Source: Paenibacillus sp. EZ-K15 (lineage in GTDB: Bacteria; Bacillota; Bacilli; Paenibacillales; Paenibacillaceae). From it: 64,000 nt of DNA. A model generated the notes under the pieces. That model worked only from the letters and a program-made list of their open reading frames with translations. It was not told the DNA's origin and did not search any database. Shown piece after piece: positions 17,033-25,245 of this stretch; within the stretch, counting starts at the first letter, position 1, and each line of letters begins with the position of its first letter. The stretch spans positions 62,001-126,000 of the forward strand of contig NZ_PDHM01000010.1 in assembly GCF_002573715.1 (NCBI RefSeq), given 5' to 3'. Position numbers and translations under genes: made by a program.

Positions 17033-17070
17033 TGTTATATTGATTGTAAATGAACACGAAGTTTGTCGAA
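17033..17070 (+). promoter_or_regulatory. Extended -10 promoter with a Spo0A-box match
   Basis: TG-T-TATATT (17033-17041) fits an extended -10 element. TTTGTCGAA at 17062-17070 matches the 0A box at every position. It lies downstream of the expected start of transcription, a position from which Spo0A would repress the sensor kinase gene at 17132. Confidence 0.45.
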
Positions 17071-17131
17071 TCAGCCGGACGGTGAAGATGCGGACTTTTA
17101 TTGACTATAGACGGTTAGAGGTGCTGACTAG

Positions 17132-19048
17132 ATGAAGGATATGCCCAAATACATATTCCTGCTTCTGCTGGTAGTGCCGCTGCTGCTGCTTATATCGATC
17201 ATATCACCGGGAAAATCGGACGCAAAGAATGCTCAAACCGTGATACCCGATTGGCAGTTTATGTGGGATGACGAACAACAGGATGTTGTTTCGCCGGTCA
17301 ACCTGCAGGGAAGAAGTTGGTTGGCGGGAATACCAGACAAGAAGGGACCCCCAAAGTCAGATGGGGTGTATTCAGCATGGAATCGTTTTACTTTGCCCGC
17401 TCTCCCTTGGAAGCATTCGGCCATCATGATTGACCGCATTAAGGGACAGGATGTTTTGGCTTTTTTGGATGATGAACAGGTGTATGAAGCCAAGCGAGAC
17501 TATATGTATACGAGTCATTCTCTTCTGCTTCCGATCCATCCGGATGATGCTGGCAAGACCGTTTATATATGGACAAACGGCGTCAGGGATATGACGTTAG
17601 GCATCGATGGCGATATTATACTTGGCGAATATGAGCATCTGCGCGGAAGCTTTATTAAGAATGACCTGGAAGATTTTATATTGGGCAGCTCGTTTCTATT
17701 TATAGCGGTGGTCATGTTTTTCTGTTGCTTGTTCCTTCCGAAGCATACGGTATCCAGCTGGCTGTCGCTTAGCGTGATTATTCTGGCAAGCGGGGCTATG
17801 CTTATTACGTATTCGCCGTTCCTATACACCTTCTATGGAGACCTGGGTGACGTGTGGGTCGCGGTGTTTGATATTTCACTCTTTGCCGTGCTGCCGGCGC
17901 TGTATTACTATTTTGAGAAAATATATGGTCCCGGGCCCTATCGAGTCATTCGCTACTGCCGAAGATTTCAAATAGCCTACTCCATAATGTGCCTGATATT
18001 TCTAGTTGCCCAGGTGGTCAGCGATCATTCATTTCACGAGATTTACTATCTTGTTTCGGTGAAGATCCTGGGCATTCTGATTATCCTGCAGATGCTGCTG
18101 CTTGTCGGTACCACGATTCTGTACGCTTCCAAGCGGAATAAGGACGCTTATATCTTTTCTGTTGGTTTCGGGATGGTGGCGTTAGCAGCGCTCGGAGATT
18201 TGCTGGCCTTTTATTACCATGACGGGCAATATCATTTCTTTCTATGGAAATGGGGTATCATCGGACTGATTGTCTCTCTGATCGTCATGCTGGGGCGTAA
18301 ATTCGTCCGCAGCCATGAGCAAGTGCTGCAGTATTCCAGGAAGCTGGAGATGTTTAATAATGAACTTCAGCGATCGGAGAAAATGGAGATTATCAGCGAG
18401 CTGGCCGCCTCGGTTGCACACGAGGTTCGCAATCCGCTGCAAGTGACGCGCGGCTTCATGCAGCTTCTGGCACAGAACTCCAAGCAGGCGGAGAAGGAGT
18501 ATTTTGGACTGGCGCTGAAGGAGCTGGACCGGGCTTCGGGGATCATCACGGATTTCCTCACGTTTGCTAAGCCTGAATTGGAGAATGAGGTCAAGCTGAA
18601 TGTGTATGAAGAGCTGAAGCATGTAAAAGGCATCCTCCTGCCGCTGGCCAATCTTAGCGGGGGCACGATCGAGCTGGATGTCGCGAAGGAATTATACATG
18701 ACCGGTAATTCTTCCAAACTCAAACAAGCGATGATTAATATCGTCAAGAACAGTATAGAGGCACTGGATGGAGAAGGGGTTATTCGCATATGGGCCTATG
18801 CCAAGAACGAAGATGTGGTCATTCACATCAAAGATGACGGCATCGGAATGGATGCTGCGGATCTTGAGAGACTGGGTGAGGCGTACTTCTCCAATAAGTC
18901 CAAAGGGACGGGGCTCGGCTTGATGGTCACCTTTCGAATCATCGAAGCGATGCATGGCACCATTCAATTTGTTAGTGAAAAAGGAAACGGAACCGAGGCT
19001 ATTATCCGGTTTCCGGCCGTACCTGCTTTGCAGGAGGGGGAAGTATAA
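17132..19048 (+). CDS. Membrane sensor histidine kinase, 7TM type (paralogue 1)
   Basis: A 638-aa kinase: an N-terminal membrane segment (7-25), an extracytoplasmic domain of about 150 residues, and seven membrane helices (about 185-405) in the 7TMR-DISM arrangement. A cytoplasmic part follows, with a HisKA dimerisation/phosphoacceptor helix (VAHEVRNPLQVTRGF, the His being the likely phosphosite) and a HATPase_c domain (IVKNSIEAL N-box, DDGIGM, KGTGLGL). The HisKA/HATPase portion is like the sporulation kinases KinA-E. No response regulator lies beside it, so it probably feeds an unlinked regulator such as Spo0F. It is followed by a close paralogue. GAGGTG precedes ATG 17132. Confidence 0.88.
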   Translation: MKDMPKYIFLLLLVVPLLLLISIISPGKSDAKNAQTVIPDWQFMWDDEQQDVVSPVNLQGRSWLAGIPDKKGPPKSDGVYSAWNRFTLPALPWKHSAIMIDRIKGQDVLAFLDDEQVYEAKRDYMYTSHSLLLPIHPDDAGKTVYIWTNGVRDMTLGIDGDIILGEYEHLRGSFIKNDLEDFILGSSFLFIAVVMFFCCLFLPKHTVSSWLSLSVIILASGAMLITYSPFLYTFYGDLGDVWVAVFDISLFAVLPALYYYFEKIYGPGPYRVIRYCRRFQIAYSIMCLIFLVAQVVSDHSFHEIYYLVSVKILGILIILQMLLLVGTTILYASKRNKDAYIFSVGFGMVALAALGDLLAFYYHDGQYHFFLWKWGIIGLIVSLIVMLGRKFVRSHEQVLQYSRKLEMFNNELQRSEKMEIISELAASVAHEVRNPLQVTRGFMQLLAQNSKQAEKEYFGLALKELDRASGIITDFLTFAKPELENEVKLNVYEELKHVKGILLPLANLSGGTIELDVAKELYMTGNSSKLKQAMINIVKNSIEALDGEGVIRIWAYAKNEDVVIHIKDDGIGMDAADLERLGEAYFSNKSKGTGLGLMVTFRIIEAMHGTIQFVSEKGNGTEAIIRFPAVPALQEGEV

Positions 19049-19051
19049 ATT

Positions 19052-19087
19052 TAAGAGGGATGCCGTAACGGTATCTCTCTTTGTTAT
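19052..19087 (+). terminator. Weak terminator between the paired kinase genes
   Basis: AGAGGGATGCC and GGTATCTCTCT pair with two G-U pairs, followed by a short T-rich run. It separates the two kinase genes, and the second has its own -10. Confidence 0.5.
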
Positions 19088-19176
19088 ATCTTTAATAGAA
19101 AATTTTATCATTTTTCCGAATATTAGAAGGTGGAAGGTTTTGTTGCATCGAATAACACAGTAAGAGTTTCACTCAT

Positions 19177-19182
19177 TATAAT
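19177..19182 (+). promoter_or_regulatory. -10 element of the second kinase gene
   Basis: A perfect TATAAT lies 16 bases ahead of ATG 19198, leaving a very short leader with GAGGTG as ribosome site. No good -35 is visible, so an activator may be needed. Confidence 0.4.
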
Positions 19183-19197
19183 GTTTGAGGTGCGTCA

Positions 19198-21087
19198 ATG
19201 AGGTCTGGATGGAGAATCGCTGTGTTCCTGATCATCGTTTTTACTTTAAGCCAGGGGTTTCCCAGGCTTGTCTTTGCCACCGAAGAAACGGCAGCTCGTG
19301 CAGCGATTAAGGAGTGGAGAATCCTCTGGTCGGAATCCCGAGGGATACCGGAGAGCGTGCCTGTCCACATCAATGACTGGATGGAAACTTCGGCTGGTGA
19401 TTCGAAGCCTTTTAAGCCGCATACCAAGGCATCCGCGTGGATTTATATGAGGATTCCCGAGATCGCCTCCACATCCCCTGGCATTTTGATTGATAAGCTC
19501 CACGGGCAGAAGGTTGCGGTTTATGCGGACCATGAGAAGATTTACGAATCTACCCGAACGTACAATTATGAGCTTAATTACATTTTGCTTCCTCTGCATC
19601 AGGATATGCTCGGCAAGGATCTTCACATCTGGCTGGAGACCGCTAGGGATCATGTGACGATTGAAGGGAAAATCCTCGTCGGCGATTATCAAGACATGTT
19701 TAATCGGTTTGTTAAGTCGAATTTGATGGACATCATTCTCGGGAGCGCCTTCATATTTATCGCATTGGTGATGTTGATCTGCGCTATTTTTCTGAACAGA
19801 AAATATTTGATCGCTGTATTATCCTTATCTTTAATTATTTTATCTGTAGGCATCCTGGTATTTACATACTCCCCGTTTCTTTATACGATTTTTAATCAAT
19901 ATGGCAATATGTACACTCACTTATATGACATCTCATTATTTATCTTACTTCCTTCGTTCAGTCTCTTTTTTGAAAAAATCTTCGGGCCCGGCTGGAAGGG
20001 TTCGCTGCGTAAACTCCGCAAGTTCCAGATCGTCTACTCGCTGTTTTGCGGGCTGTTTCTGATTGCTAATCAATGGGGTTCGAATCAATGGTTCGACCTG
20101 TATTATTTCTTCTCCGTTCAGGTCATGGGTGTTGTGATGATCGTTCAATTTGTATTGCTGGTCGGAAGCTCCATGTATTATGCCGTTAAGGGAAATAAGG
20201 ACGCTGTTATTTTTAATGCAGGCTTTGCGGTATTCGCTGTTGTTGGCTTAAGTGAGCTGTTGCAATTTTTCCTCACTCGGGGCAGCTATAATCTCTTCCT
20301 CTGGAAATGGGGGATTGTCAGCTTTATTATTGCCCTGATTGTCATTCTCGGACGGCATTTTGCCAAAAACCACGAACGGATCCTTCAATACTCCAAGGAG
20401 CTTGAGATGTTCAACAATGAACTGCAGCGTTCGGAGAAAATGGAGATTATCAGTGAGCTAGCAGCATCGGTTGCGCACGAGGTTCGTAACCCGCTGCAAG
20501 TAACGCGGGGTTTCCTGCAGCTTCTCACCGGAAAAGCACAAGCCACTGAACGCGAATATTTAGATTTGGCTCTGGTGGAGCTGGACCGTGCTTCCGGCAT
20601 TATTACGGATTTCTTAACCTTTGCCAAACCGGAATTCGGCAAAGACACCGTGCTTCGAGTTTCGGAGGAGTTTAAGCATATTGAAGGCATTCTTGGCCCG
20701 CTTGCCCACCTCCAAGGAGGCAAGATCACCGTAGATATTCCGGAGGATATTACGATTCGGGGGAATTCCTCGAAATTCAAGCAGGCTTTCATCAACATTG
20801 TTAAGAATAGCATCGAGGCGCTGGGCGAAGAGGGATTGGTCCATATCCGCTGCTATCGCCAGCAAGATCAGGTATATATTCATGTTGTGGATAATGGCGA
20901 AGGGATGGGGCCGGATGTGTTAGCACGGCTAGGAGAGCCCTATTTCTCCAACAAAACGAAGGGGACGGGGCTTGGCCTGATGGTGACTTTCCGTATTATC
21001 GAGGCGATGGATGGAGACATTTATTTTACGAGTAAAAAAGGAGTGGGGACGGATGCCGTCATTACGCTTCCCGCAGCTGGCGAATAA
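19198..21087 (+). CDS. Membrane sensor histidine kinase, 7TM type (paralogue 2)
   Basis: A 629-aa kinase with the same plan as its upstream neighbour: signal or anchor helix (6-22), extracytoplasmic domain, seven membrane helices (about 180-400), HisKA and HATPase_c. The linker and H-box region is identical in both proteins over more than 30 residues, including SELAASVAHEV. Their DNA differs at many silent sites, so the duplication is old and the kinase part is held by selection. The extracytoplasmic domains differ more, suggesting different signals into the same partner. It converges on the ComQ-like/NHLP pair. Confidence 0.88.
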   Translation: MRSGWRIAVFLIIVFTLSQGFPRLVFATEETAARAAIKEWRILWSESRGIPESVPVHINDWMETSAGDSKPFKPHTKASAWIYMRIPEIASTSPGILIDKLHGQKVAVYADHEKIYESTRTYNYELNYILLPLHQDMLGKDLHIWLETARDHVTIEGKILVGDYQDMFNRFVKSNLMDIILGSAFIFIALVMLICAIFLNRKYLIAVLSLSLIILSVGILVFTYSPFLYTIFNQYGNMYTHLYDISLFILLPSFSLFFEKIFGPGWKGSLRKLRKFQIVYSLFCGLFLIANQWGSNQWFDLYYFFSVQVMGVVMIVQFVLLVGSSMYYAVKGNKDAVIFNAGFAVFAVVGLSELLQFFLTRGSYNLFLWKWGIVSFIIALIVILGRHFAKNHERILQYSKELEMFNNELQRSEKMEIISELAASVAHEVRNPLQVTRGFLQLLTGKAQATEREYLDLALVELDRASGIITDFLTFAKPEFGKDTVLRVSEEFKHIEGILGPLAHLQGGKITVDIPEDITIRGNSSKFKQAFINIVKNSIEALGEEGLVHIRCYRQQDQVYIHVVDNGEGMGPDVLARLGEPYFSNKTKGTGLGLMVTFRIIEAMDGDIYFTSKKGVGTDAVITLPAAGE

Positions 21088-21132
21088 TTCGCTAAGCTGC
21101 GGCAGCGATGACGATTATCGTCCCCACTCTTT
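21041..21132 (+). terminator. Large structured terminator-like region
   Basis: GAGTGGGGACG (21041-21051, inside the end of the kinase gene) is a perfect complement of CGTCCCCACTC (21119-21129), which is followed by TTTG. Between them CCGCAGC pairs with GCTGCGG (21071-21102) around a CGAAT/ATTCG pair. It probably ends the kinase transcript, although the outer stem is unusually distant. Confidence 0.45.
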
Positions 21133-21179
21133 GTACCGATTACTTCTATTTATGAAATGTCCACGCTGTTATGTAGTCT

Positions 21180-21419
21180 TTACCAGATGGCTCTTTCTTT
21201 GGCTTCTGACTTGATCACGCCTGATGGATTCGGAGGAATGACCAGATACAGCTCGTTAGGGTTCTCTTCAAGCGTTCGAATCTCGATGTGGTCGGGAATC
21301 CGTACCCCAAGAACTTCCTTGATGGCGGATTTCGGATCGCTGAGCAATTTTGCCTTAAAGCTAGGATCCTCCCAAGCTTTCTGAATCAATTGTGTTTGAA
21401 AGATGGCTTCTGTCGTCAT
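21180..21419 (-). CDS. NHLP leader family RiPP precursor peptide with C-terminal Trp
   Basis: A 79-aa peptide matching the nitrile hydratase-like leader (NHLP) family. It has LIQKAWEDPSFKAKLLSDP, then KEVLGVRIPDHIEIR, then ELYLVIPP. In this family the nitrile hydratase alpha-type leader recruits modifying enzymes to a C-terminal core. Here the tail after the leader is only about 16 residues (NPSGVIKSEAKERAIW), with no Gly-Gly cleavage site and Trp as the last residue. AAAGGG lies 7 bases before ATG 21419. It lies 63 bases downstream of a ComQ-like enzyme gene and is probably co-transcribed. Together they suggest a Trp-prenylated peptide, by analogy with ComX. No peptidase or exporter is adjacent. 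Confidence 0.85.
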   Translation of the reverse strand: MTTEAIFQTQLIQKAWEDPSFKAKLLSDPKSAIKEVLGVRIPDHIEIRTLEENPNELYLVIPPNPSGVIKSEAKERAIW

Positions 21420-21491
21420 AAGAATCACCCTTTCAAATAAATTGGTTATTTTTTACTCTTAAAGAATACCATGGAACAAATATAAAATCTA

Positions 21492-22445
21492 TTATTTTTT
21501 GCTTAGAATAGACAAATAATAGTTTAACCCGCCATAAGAAAGCGTTTCTTTGCTGTTTTCGATATGATTCGCTTCGGTTTGAAGCTCGTCCACCATCGTT
21601 TGATGAAAGGAGATGAGATGGGGGGCATCTATATCTATCGATAAGAGATGATTGTGGGTTGCTGAGGCAATGTCTGCATAGGGCTTCATCATGTTGTTGA
21701 TATAGATGGCTTCTTGAACTTCGGGCAGCGTCAGATTTGCGCCATGTGGTCGTCCCGATTCCGATTTAATGAGAGACAGCAGGCAGTTGTAGCTGCCATC
21801 CGCAAGATCCTGCTTCCAATCGGTCCAATCGTCCATCATCTGCAAGGTCAGCAGAACCTGGTTCATCACATCATTCGTTCGTGGAATGAGGCTTGCTTGA
21901 TCAGATAACAGCAGTGCGGCAGTGCTTCCCAGCTTTACGGGAGCCGCTTTTTTTGCAACCATGGCCCTGTTGTGCTTAAAGTAATCGTCCCGGGTTTCGT
22001 GGAGGACGCCTTCAGACCATTCATGCGTGTAGTTTTTGAAATAAGACCAGAAGTCGGAATTCGCTGGAAAGTAGGGCTGATAGGATGTGAGAAATTCGTA
22101 ATACAGCAGGTTGGCAAGTGCGAGATGGTGTTTCGGATCTATGGGAGACTGACTGTCATAGGGCGAGTCCATGATGTCATCTTGAATGAAGTAGTATAAC
22201 ATGCCGATAATGTTGGCTGCCGAGAGGTGACGGTATACATCGGCGGGGAGTGCGGTCAGTTCTTTCATCCAGAAGGGAAGCAGATAACAAATGTAATTTT
22301 TGGAACTGTCCTGCTCGAATACGTCAAACTTTCTCAAGTATGAAAGACCAATTTCATTCAAGGGAGCGGGGAGCTCGGATAGCCTTGCTTCGCAGACTGA
22401 GAATGCGGCCGCAAGATCGTCCTCGAAAGGCTTGAACCAGTTCAT
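21492..22445 (-). CDS. ComQ-like class 1 isoprenoid-synthase-fold enzyme
   Basis: A 317-aa all-helical protein with the two aspartate-rich motifs of the polyprenyl-synthase/terpene-synthase fold: DDIMD (residues 89-93) and DDWTDWKQD (205-213). The second is followed by GSYN. The first motif is complete, so prenyl diphosphate binding through Mg is expected. The size fits ComQ, which prenylates the Trp of ComX, better than trans-prenyl synthases of the terpenoid pathway. No other isoprenoid gene is nearby. The next gene encodes an NHLP-type peptide ending in Trp, a natural substrate. A terpene-forming role is the alternative. GGTG precedes ATG 22445. Confidence 0.75.
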   Translation of the reverse strand: MNWFKPFEDDLAAAFSVCEARLSELPAPLNEIGLSYLRKFDVFEQDSSKNYICYLLPFWMKELTALPADVYRHLSAANIIGMLYYFIQDDIMDSPYDSQSPIDPKHHLALANLLYYEFLTSYQPYFPANSDFWSYFKNYTHEWSEGVLHETRDDYFKHNRAMVAKKAAPVKLGSTAALLLSDQASLIPRTNDVMNQVLLTLQMMDDWTDWKQDLADGSYNCLLSLIKSESGRPHGANLTLPEVQEAIYINNMMKPYADIASATHNHLLSIDIDAPHLISFHQTMVDELQTEANHIENSKETLSYGGLNYYLSILSKK

Positions 22446-22680
22446 GGAATCACCAACCTATTCTATTTATAAGGAACAAGTGCTTACTTGCTATGTTAAC
22501 ATGAATCATCATAAAGTTAAATATTACCAGCTGCATTGAATGGGGTATTATGGGATTTTTGATGCTGTGGCGGGTTCTTTTGCAGGCGGTACATTGGTTT
22601 TCTTGTTTGATTATGGCGACGGACGTTTAAGTTAGGGATGTACAGCGATAAACCGAAAATGACCACGAGGAGGAATTCAT

Positions 22681-23343
22681 ATGACTCAGAAAATTGTAGG
22701 AGCTTTTCGGACGGAGCAGGAAGCAACCCGGGCCATTGAGGAACTAAAGCAGCAAGGTTTCAGAGCCGATGAAATCTCGGTTATTGCCAAGGATCGCGGT
22801 GAATCTTCTCATATTCAGGACGAGACCGGCACCAAGGCACCTGAGGGCTTGGCATCCGGAGCGGCCACAGGCGGTGTGTTAGGCGGTGTAACCGGATTGC
22901 TGGCCGGTTTAGGTGCATTGGCCATTCCGGGCATTGGTCCGATCATCGCGGCTGGTCCGATCGCGGCAACACTTACGGGAGCAGCCGTAGGCGCTGGGGC
23001 GGGCGGATTGGTTGGTGGTTTGATCGGCCTCGGAATTCCGGAAGAGCAAGCAGAGGAATATGGGGGCTATGTGGATGAAGGCCATATTCTGGTCATGGTG
23101 GATGCAGATGAAACGAATGGTGGCCGGGTATATGATATATTCCGCAGCAATAGCGCCATTAATGAACATCATTACCGTGAAGAAGGCACTTATAGCGGTA
23201 CTGGTGCGCCGATAGACTCACGCTCTGAAGCAGCGGCTGCTACCGAGGATGCAGTTCCAGACCCTAACCTGTATCAAGGTTATGGTGATGGTAATGGCGG
23301 TGCCATAAGTCCGGATCGGGATGAGATTTCGAAGAGACGATAA
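22681..23343 (+). CDS. General stress protein, YflT/GsiB-17M-like, with glycine zipper
   Basis: A 220-aa protein. The N-terminal 55 residues (KIVGAFRTEQEATRAIEELK through DEISVIAKD) match the general stress protein 17M/YflT domain. A Gly/Ala-rich double hydrophobic segment follows (about 60-125, glycine zipper), and then a second small alpha-beta stretch (HILVMVDAD) and an acidic tail. It probably sits at or in the membrane under stress. AGGAGG precedes ATG 22681. Homologues in Bacillus belong to the sigmaB regulon, but I could not find a convincing sigmaB promoter here. Confidence 0.82.
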   Translation: MTQKIVGAFRTEQEATRAIEELKQQGFRADEISVIAKDRGESSHIQDETGTKAPEGLASGAATGGVLGGVTGLLAGLGALAIPGIGPIIAAGPIAATLTGAAVGAGAGGLVGGLIGLGIPEEQAEEYGGYVDEGHILVMVDADETNGGRVYDIFRSNSAINEHHYREEGTYSGTGAPIDSRSEAAAATEDAVPDPNLYQGYGDGNGGAISPDRDEISKRR

Positions 23344-23375
23344 GGGTCATTTTAATAAAATATGGATCATCAATA

Positions 23376-23410
23376 ACAAACCGCCCGGGATGAATCCGGA
23401 CGGTTTGTTT
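23376..23410. terminator. Terminator between convergent genes
   Basis: AACAAACCG pairs with CGGTTTGTT, with an inner CCGG/CCGG pair. It sits between the stress gene and the Gly/Pro/Tyr-rich gene. Confidence 0.75.
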
Positions 23411-23429
23411 GCGCGAAGACAGCGAGTGT

Positions 23430-23711
23430 TTAGCGTTTACTGCGTTGTCCTTGCGCTCCCCTCGGCCCGTAACCAGGACCGCCAGGTCCGTGCCCATGTC
23501 CGGGACCGCCAGGACCACCAGGTCCGCCGGGATGCCATGGACCGTGTCCATGCCCATGTCCGGGGAATCCATGGCCACCGGGATATCCCGGGTAAAACGG
23601 AGGGAACGGATAGAACGGGTAGTAAGGTGGAGGATAGTAAGGATAAGGATAGAACGGGTATCCGGGATAGAGACCCGGAATACCAAGGCCTCTTTTAGGA
23701 TGTTGTCTCAA
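23430..23711 (-). CDS. Gly/Pro/Tyr/His-rich repeat protein, probable spore coat component
   Basis: A 93-aa low-complexity protein. The first part is made of YPxYP/FYP repeats (PGYPFYPYPYYPP), the second of GPGG/GHGHG repeats, with a basic end (RGAQGQRSKR). Tyr/Gly/His-rich proteins of this size are common in Bacillus-type spore coats and outer layers, where Tyr can be cross-linked. TTG 23711 is chosen because AGAGGTG lies 6 bases before it; GTG 23720 is an alternative. CATAGGATG upstream resembles a sigmaK -10 in 8 of 9 positions but without a clear -35. Confidence 0.6.
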   Translation of the reverse strand: MRQHPKRGLGIPGLYPGYPFYPYPYYPPPYYPFYPFPPFYPGYPGGHGFPGHGHGHGPWHPGGPGGPGGPGHGHGPGGPGYGPRGAQGQRSKR

Positions 23712-23868
23712 GCCATGCACCTCTTTCCATCTGATAGGTTATCTCATCCTATGTAGAAGCGGAGAAGAAGGGCACATATCCCGCCAAAAATAGGCGGACG
23801 GCCATCGTCGGTTATGAATATCAGCGCTGTGCAGCCTGGTAGAACGATTCAGATATACAACCTAGCAA

Positions 23869-23921
23869 ATAAAAAGGTGCAAATGACCTCCCTGCTAAGG
23901 GGAAGGATCAAATGCACCTTC
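23869..23921 (-). terminator. Minus-strand terminator
   Basis: AAGGTGCA (23874-23881) pairs with TGCACCTT (23913-23920), and TTTTTATTT follows on minus. It lies directly behind the GNAT gene. Confidence 0.82.
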
Positions 23922-23936
23922 AGTGTCAACCTACAG

Positions 23937-25046
23937 TCAAATATACTGAAGACCTGCTGTGTACGGGAGAGGAATAGGATCAAAGGTTACGCTGCCGTTT
24001 GCCCGATAAGAGGATTCCGGATCAAACAGGAGCGAGAGCAACCCCTCATCATCCAGCTCCAATACTTCATTGTTCAGGGTTATACGGTAAGGACCATGTT
24101 CGCCATCTGCCTGAATCAGCCCCTCAGGCAGCACAGCAGCCAACTGGCGAAGCAGTTCCGGGCCGCTAACCAAATAAACGGTCCCCTCATTCTGAATATA
24201 TTCAGGCGTGACGCCGGTAGATTGGATTAATGCTGCCAGCTCTTTATCCTGCCAAGGCAGCGGAACCGTTAACTCTGAAAGGTTGAAGGACGAGATCGCC
24301 TCGGCTATGACCAGTGCCGCCGCTTCAGGGCTTCCCCCCCATTCTACAAGGGTAGACTCTCTCGAAGGAGTCATCACGGCTCCGGGTACGGCGATGATGG
24401 CAAATGCGGTCAGCACGCCGTCTTCTTCGGCGACAAGCACCTGCTGCTCAAGGCGGATCACGTTGGAGTAGGCGCTTGCATCTAGCAGCTTGTTAAGCTC
24501 CGAAGCCGTGGTAACATAACCGGCTTCCCGCTGCTCCATCAGTTTTTGAAGGTGGAATAGATCCTGCGGCTGCATCGCCCGAATGCGCACTTGTTTTCCC
24601 GTCACCGCCCGTAAGGGTTCAATGGCTCCCTGGTCAAGACGGAACCGGAATGCACGGCCGAACAAACGGCTGCCTGCCCGTGTATACAGGGATCTGCCGC
24701 CGGAAATGAGGATTAAGGATGCCCCGGAAACTTCCCCATGACGGATACACTGTTCCAGGAGACTGCCTGCCAGTCGCTGACCCCGGTAATCCGGATCCGT
24801 ACAGACGGAGCCGATGGAATAGACATTTAACCTTGCACCGCGAGTTTGAATGGTAAATGGTACGAATCCCATGAATGAGACGAGTTTGTCTTGATCCCAG
24901 GCGCCGTAGGAATGGCTGATTCCCGGCGAGAATATCGGAGGAAAGGATACCCCCATAGAAGGCTGTTCCGGCTGCTTCAGAAAAATACGGTCGGACAGCT
25001 CAACTGCTTGAAATAGTTGATCACTTTTCATAATAGAAATGTTCAC
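23937..25046 (-). CDS. GNAT family N-acetyltransferase, two-domain type
   Basis: A 369-aa protein. The N-terminal GNAT domain has the acetyl-CoA loop motif VCTDPDYRGQRLAGSLLEQC (about residues 81-100). It is followed by a second GNAT-like half with a weaker fold (QDLFHLQKLMEQREAGYV, VLVAEEDGVLTAFAII) and a C-terminal beta-rich domain. This resembles Eis-like or YhfL-like large acetyltransferases, but the substrate is unknown. GTG 25046 follows GGGAGG at 10 bases. The open frame extends further upstream but would overlap the antiporter promoter. Confidence 0.8.
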   Translation of the reverse strand: MNISIMKSDQLFQAVELSDRIFLKQPEQPSMGVSFPPIFSPGISHSYGAWDQDKLVSFMGFVPFTIQTRGARLNVYSIGSVCTDPDYRGQRLAGSLLEQCIRHGEVSGASLILISGGRSLYTRAGSRLFGRAFRFRLDQGAIEPLRAVTGKQVRIRAMQPQDLFHLQKLMEQREAGYVTTASELNKLLDASAYSNVIRLEQQVLVAEEDGVLTAFAIIAVPGAVMTPSRESTLVEWGGSPEAAALVIAEAISSFNLSELTVPLPWQDKELAALIQSTGVTPEYIQNEGTVYLVSGPELLRQLAAVLPEGLIQADGEHGPYRITLNNEVLELDDEGLLSLLFDPESSYRANGSVTFDPIPLPYTAGLQYI

Positions 25047-25245
25047 TCGATTGACGCCTCCCCTATGTATGTCGCTTGTTACCAGTATAAAGTCATTGGG
25101 TATGGAATTTCCAGTAAACGTTTGCAACTTTTTTGTCTGTCCGGCTGCCTCGTTAACATGTGCCCCATGAGGCACTTCGTTTGTGCGAGGAAGGGATGGT
25201 TTTCGGGTAATATAATATACGAATCTGACACCGGAGGGATGGAGC

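Noticed and set aside
22551..22634. Plus-strand 27-codon frame (MGFLMLWRV...) ahead of the stress gene
   Set aside because: Hydrophobic start but no convincing ribosome site and no conservation evidence. Chance cannot be excluded.
23264..23686. Alternative frames over the Gly/Pro/Tyr-rich gene
   Set aside because: They arise from repeat-rich DNA. Only the frame with YP and GHG repeats has a good ribosome site and sensible composition.
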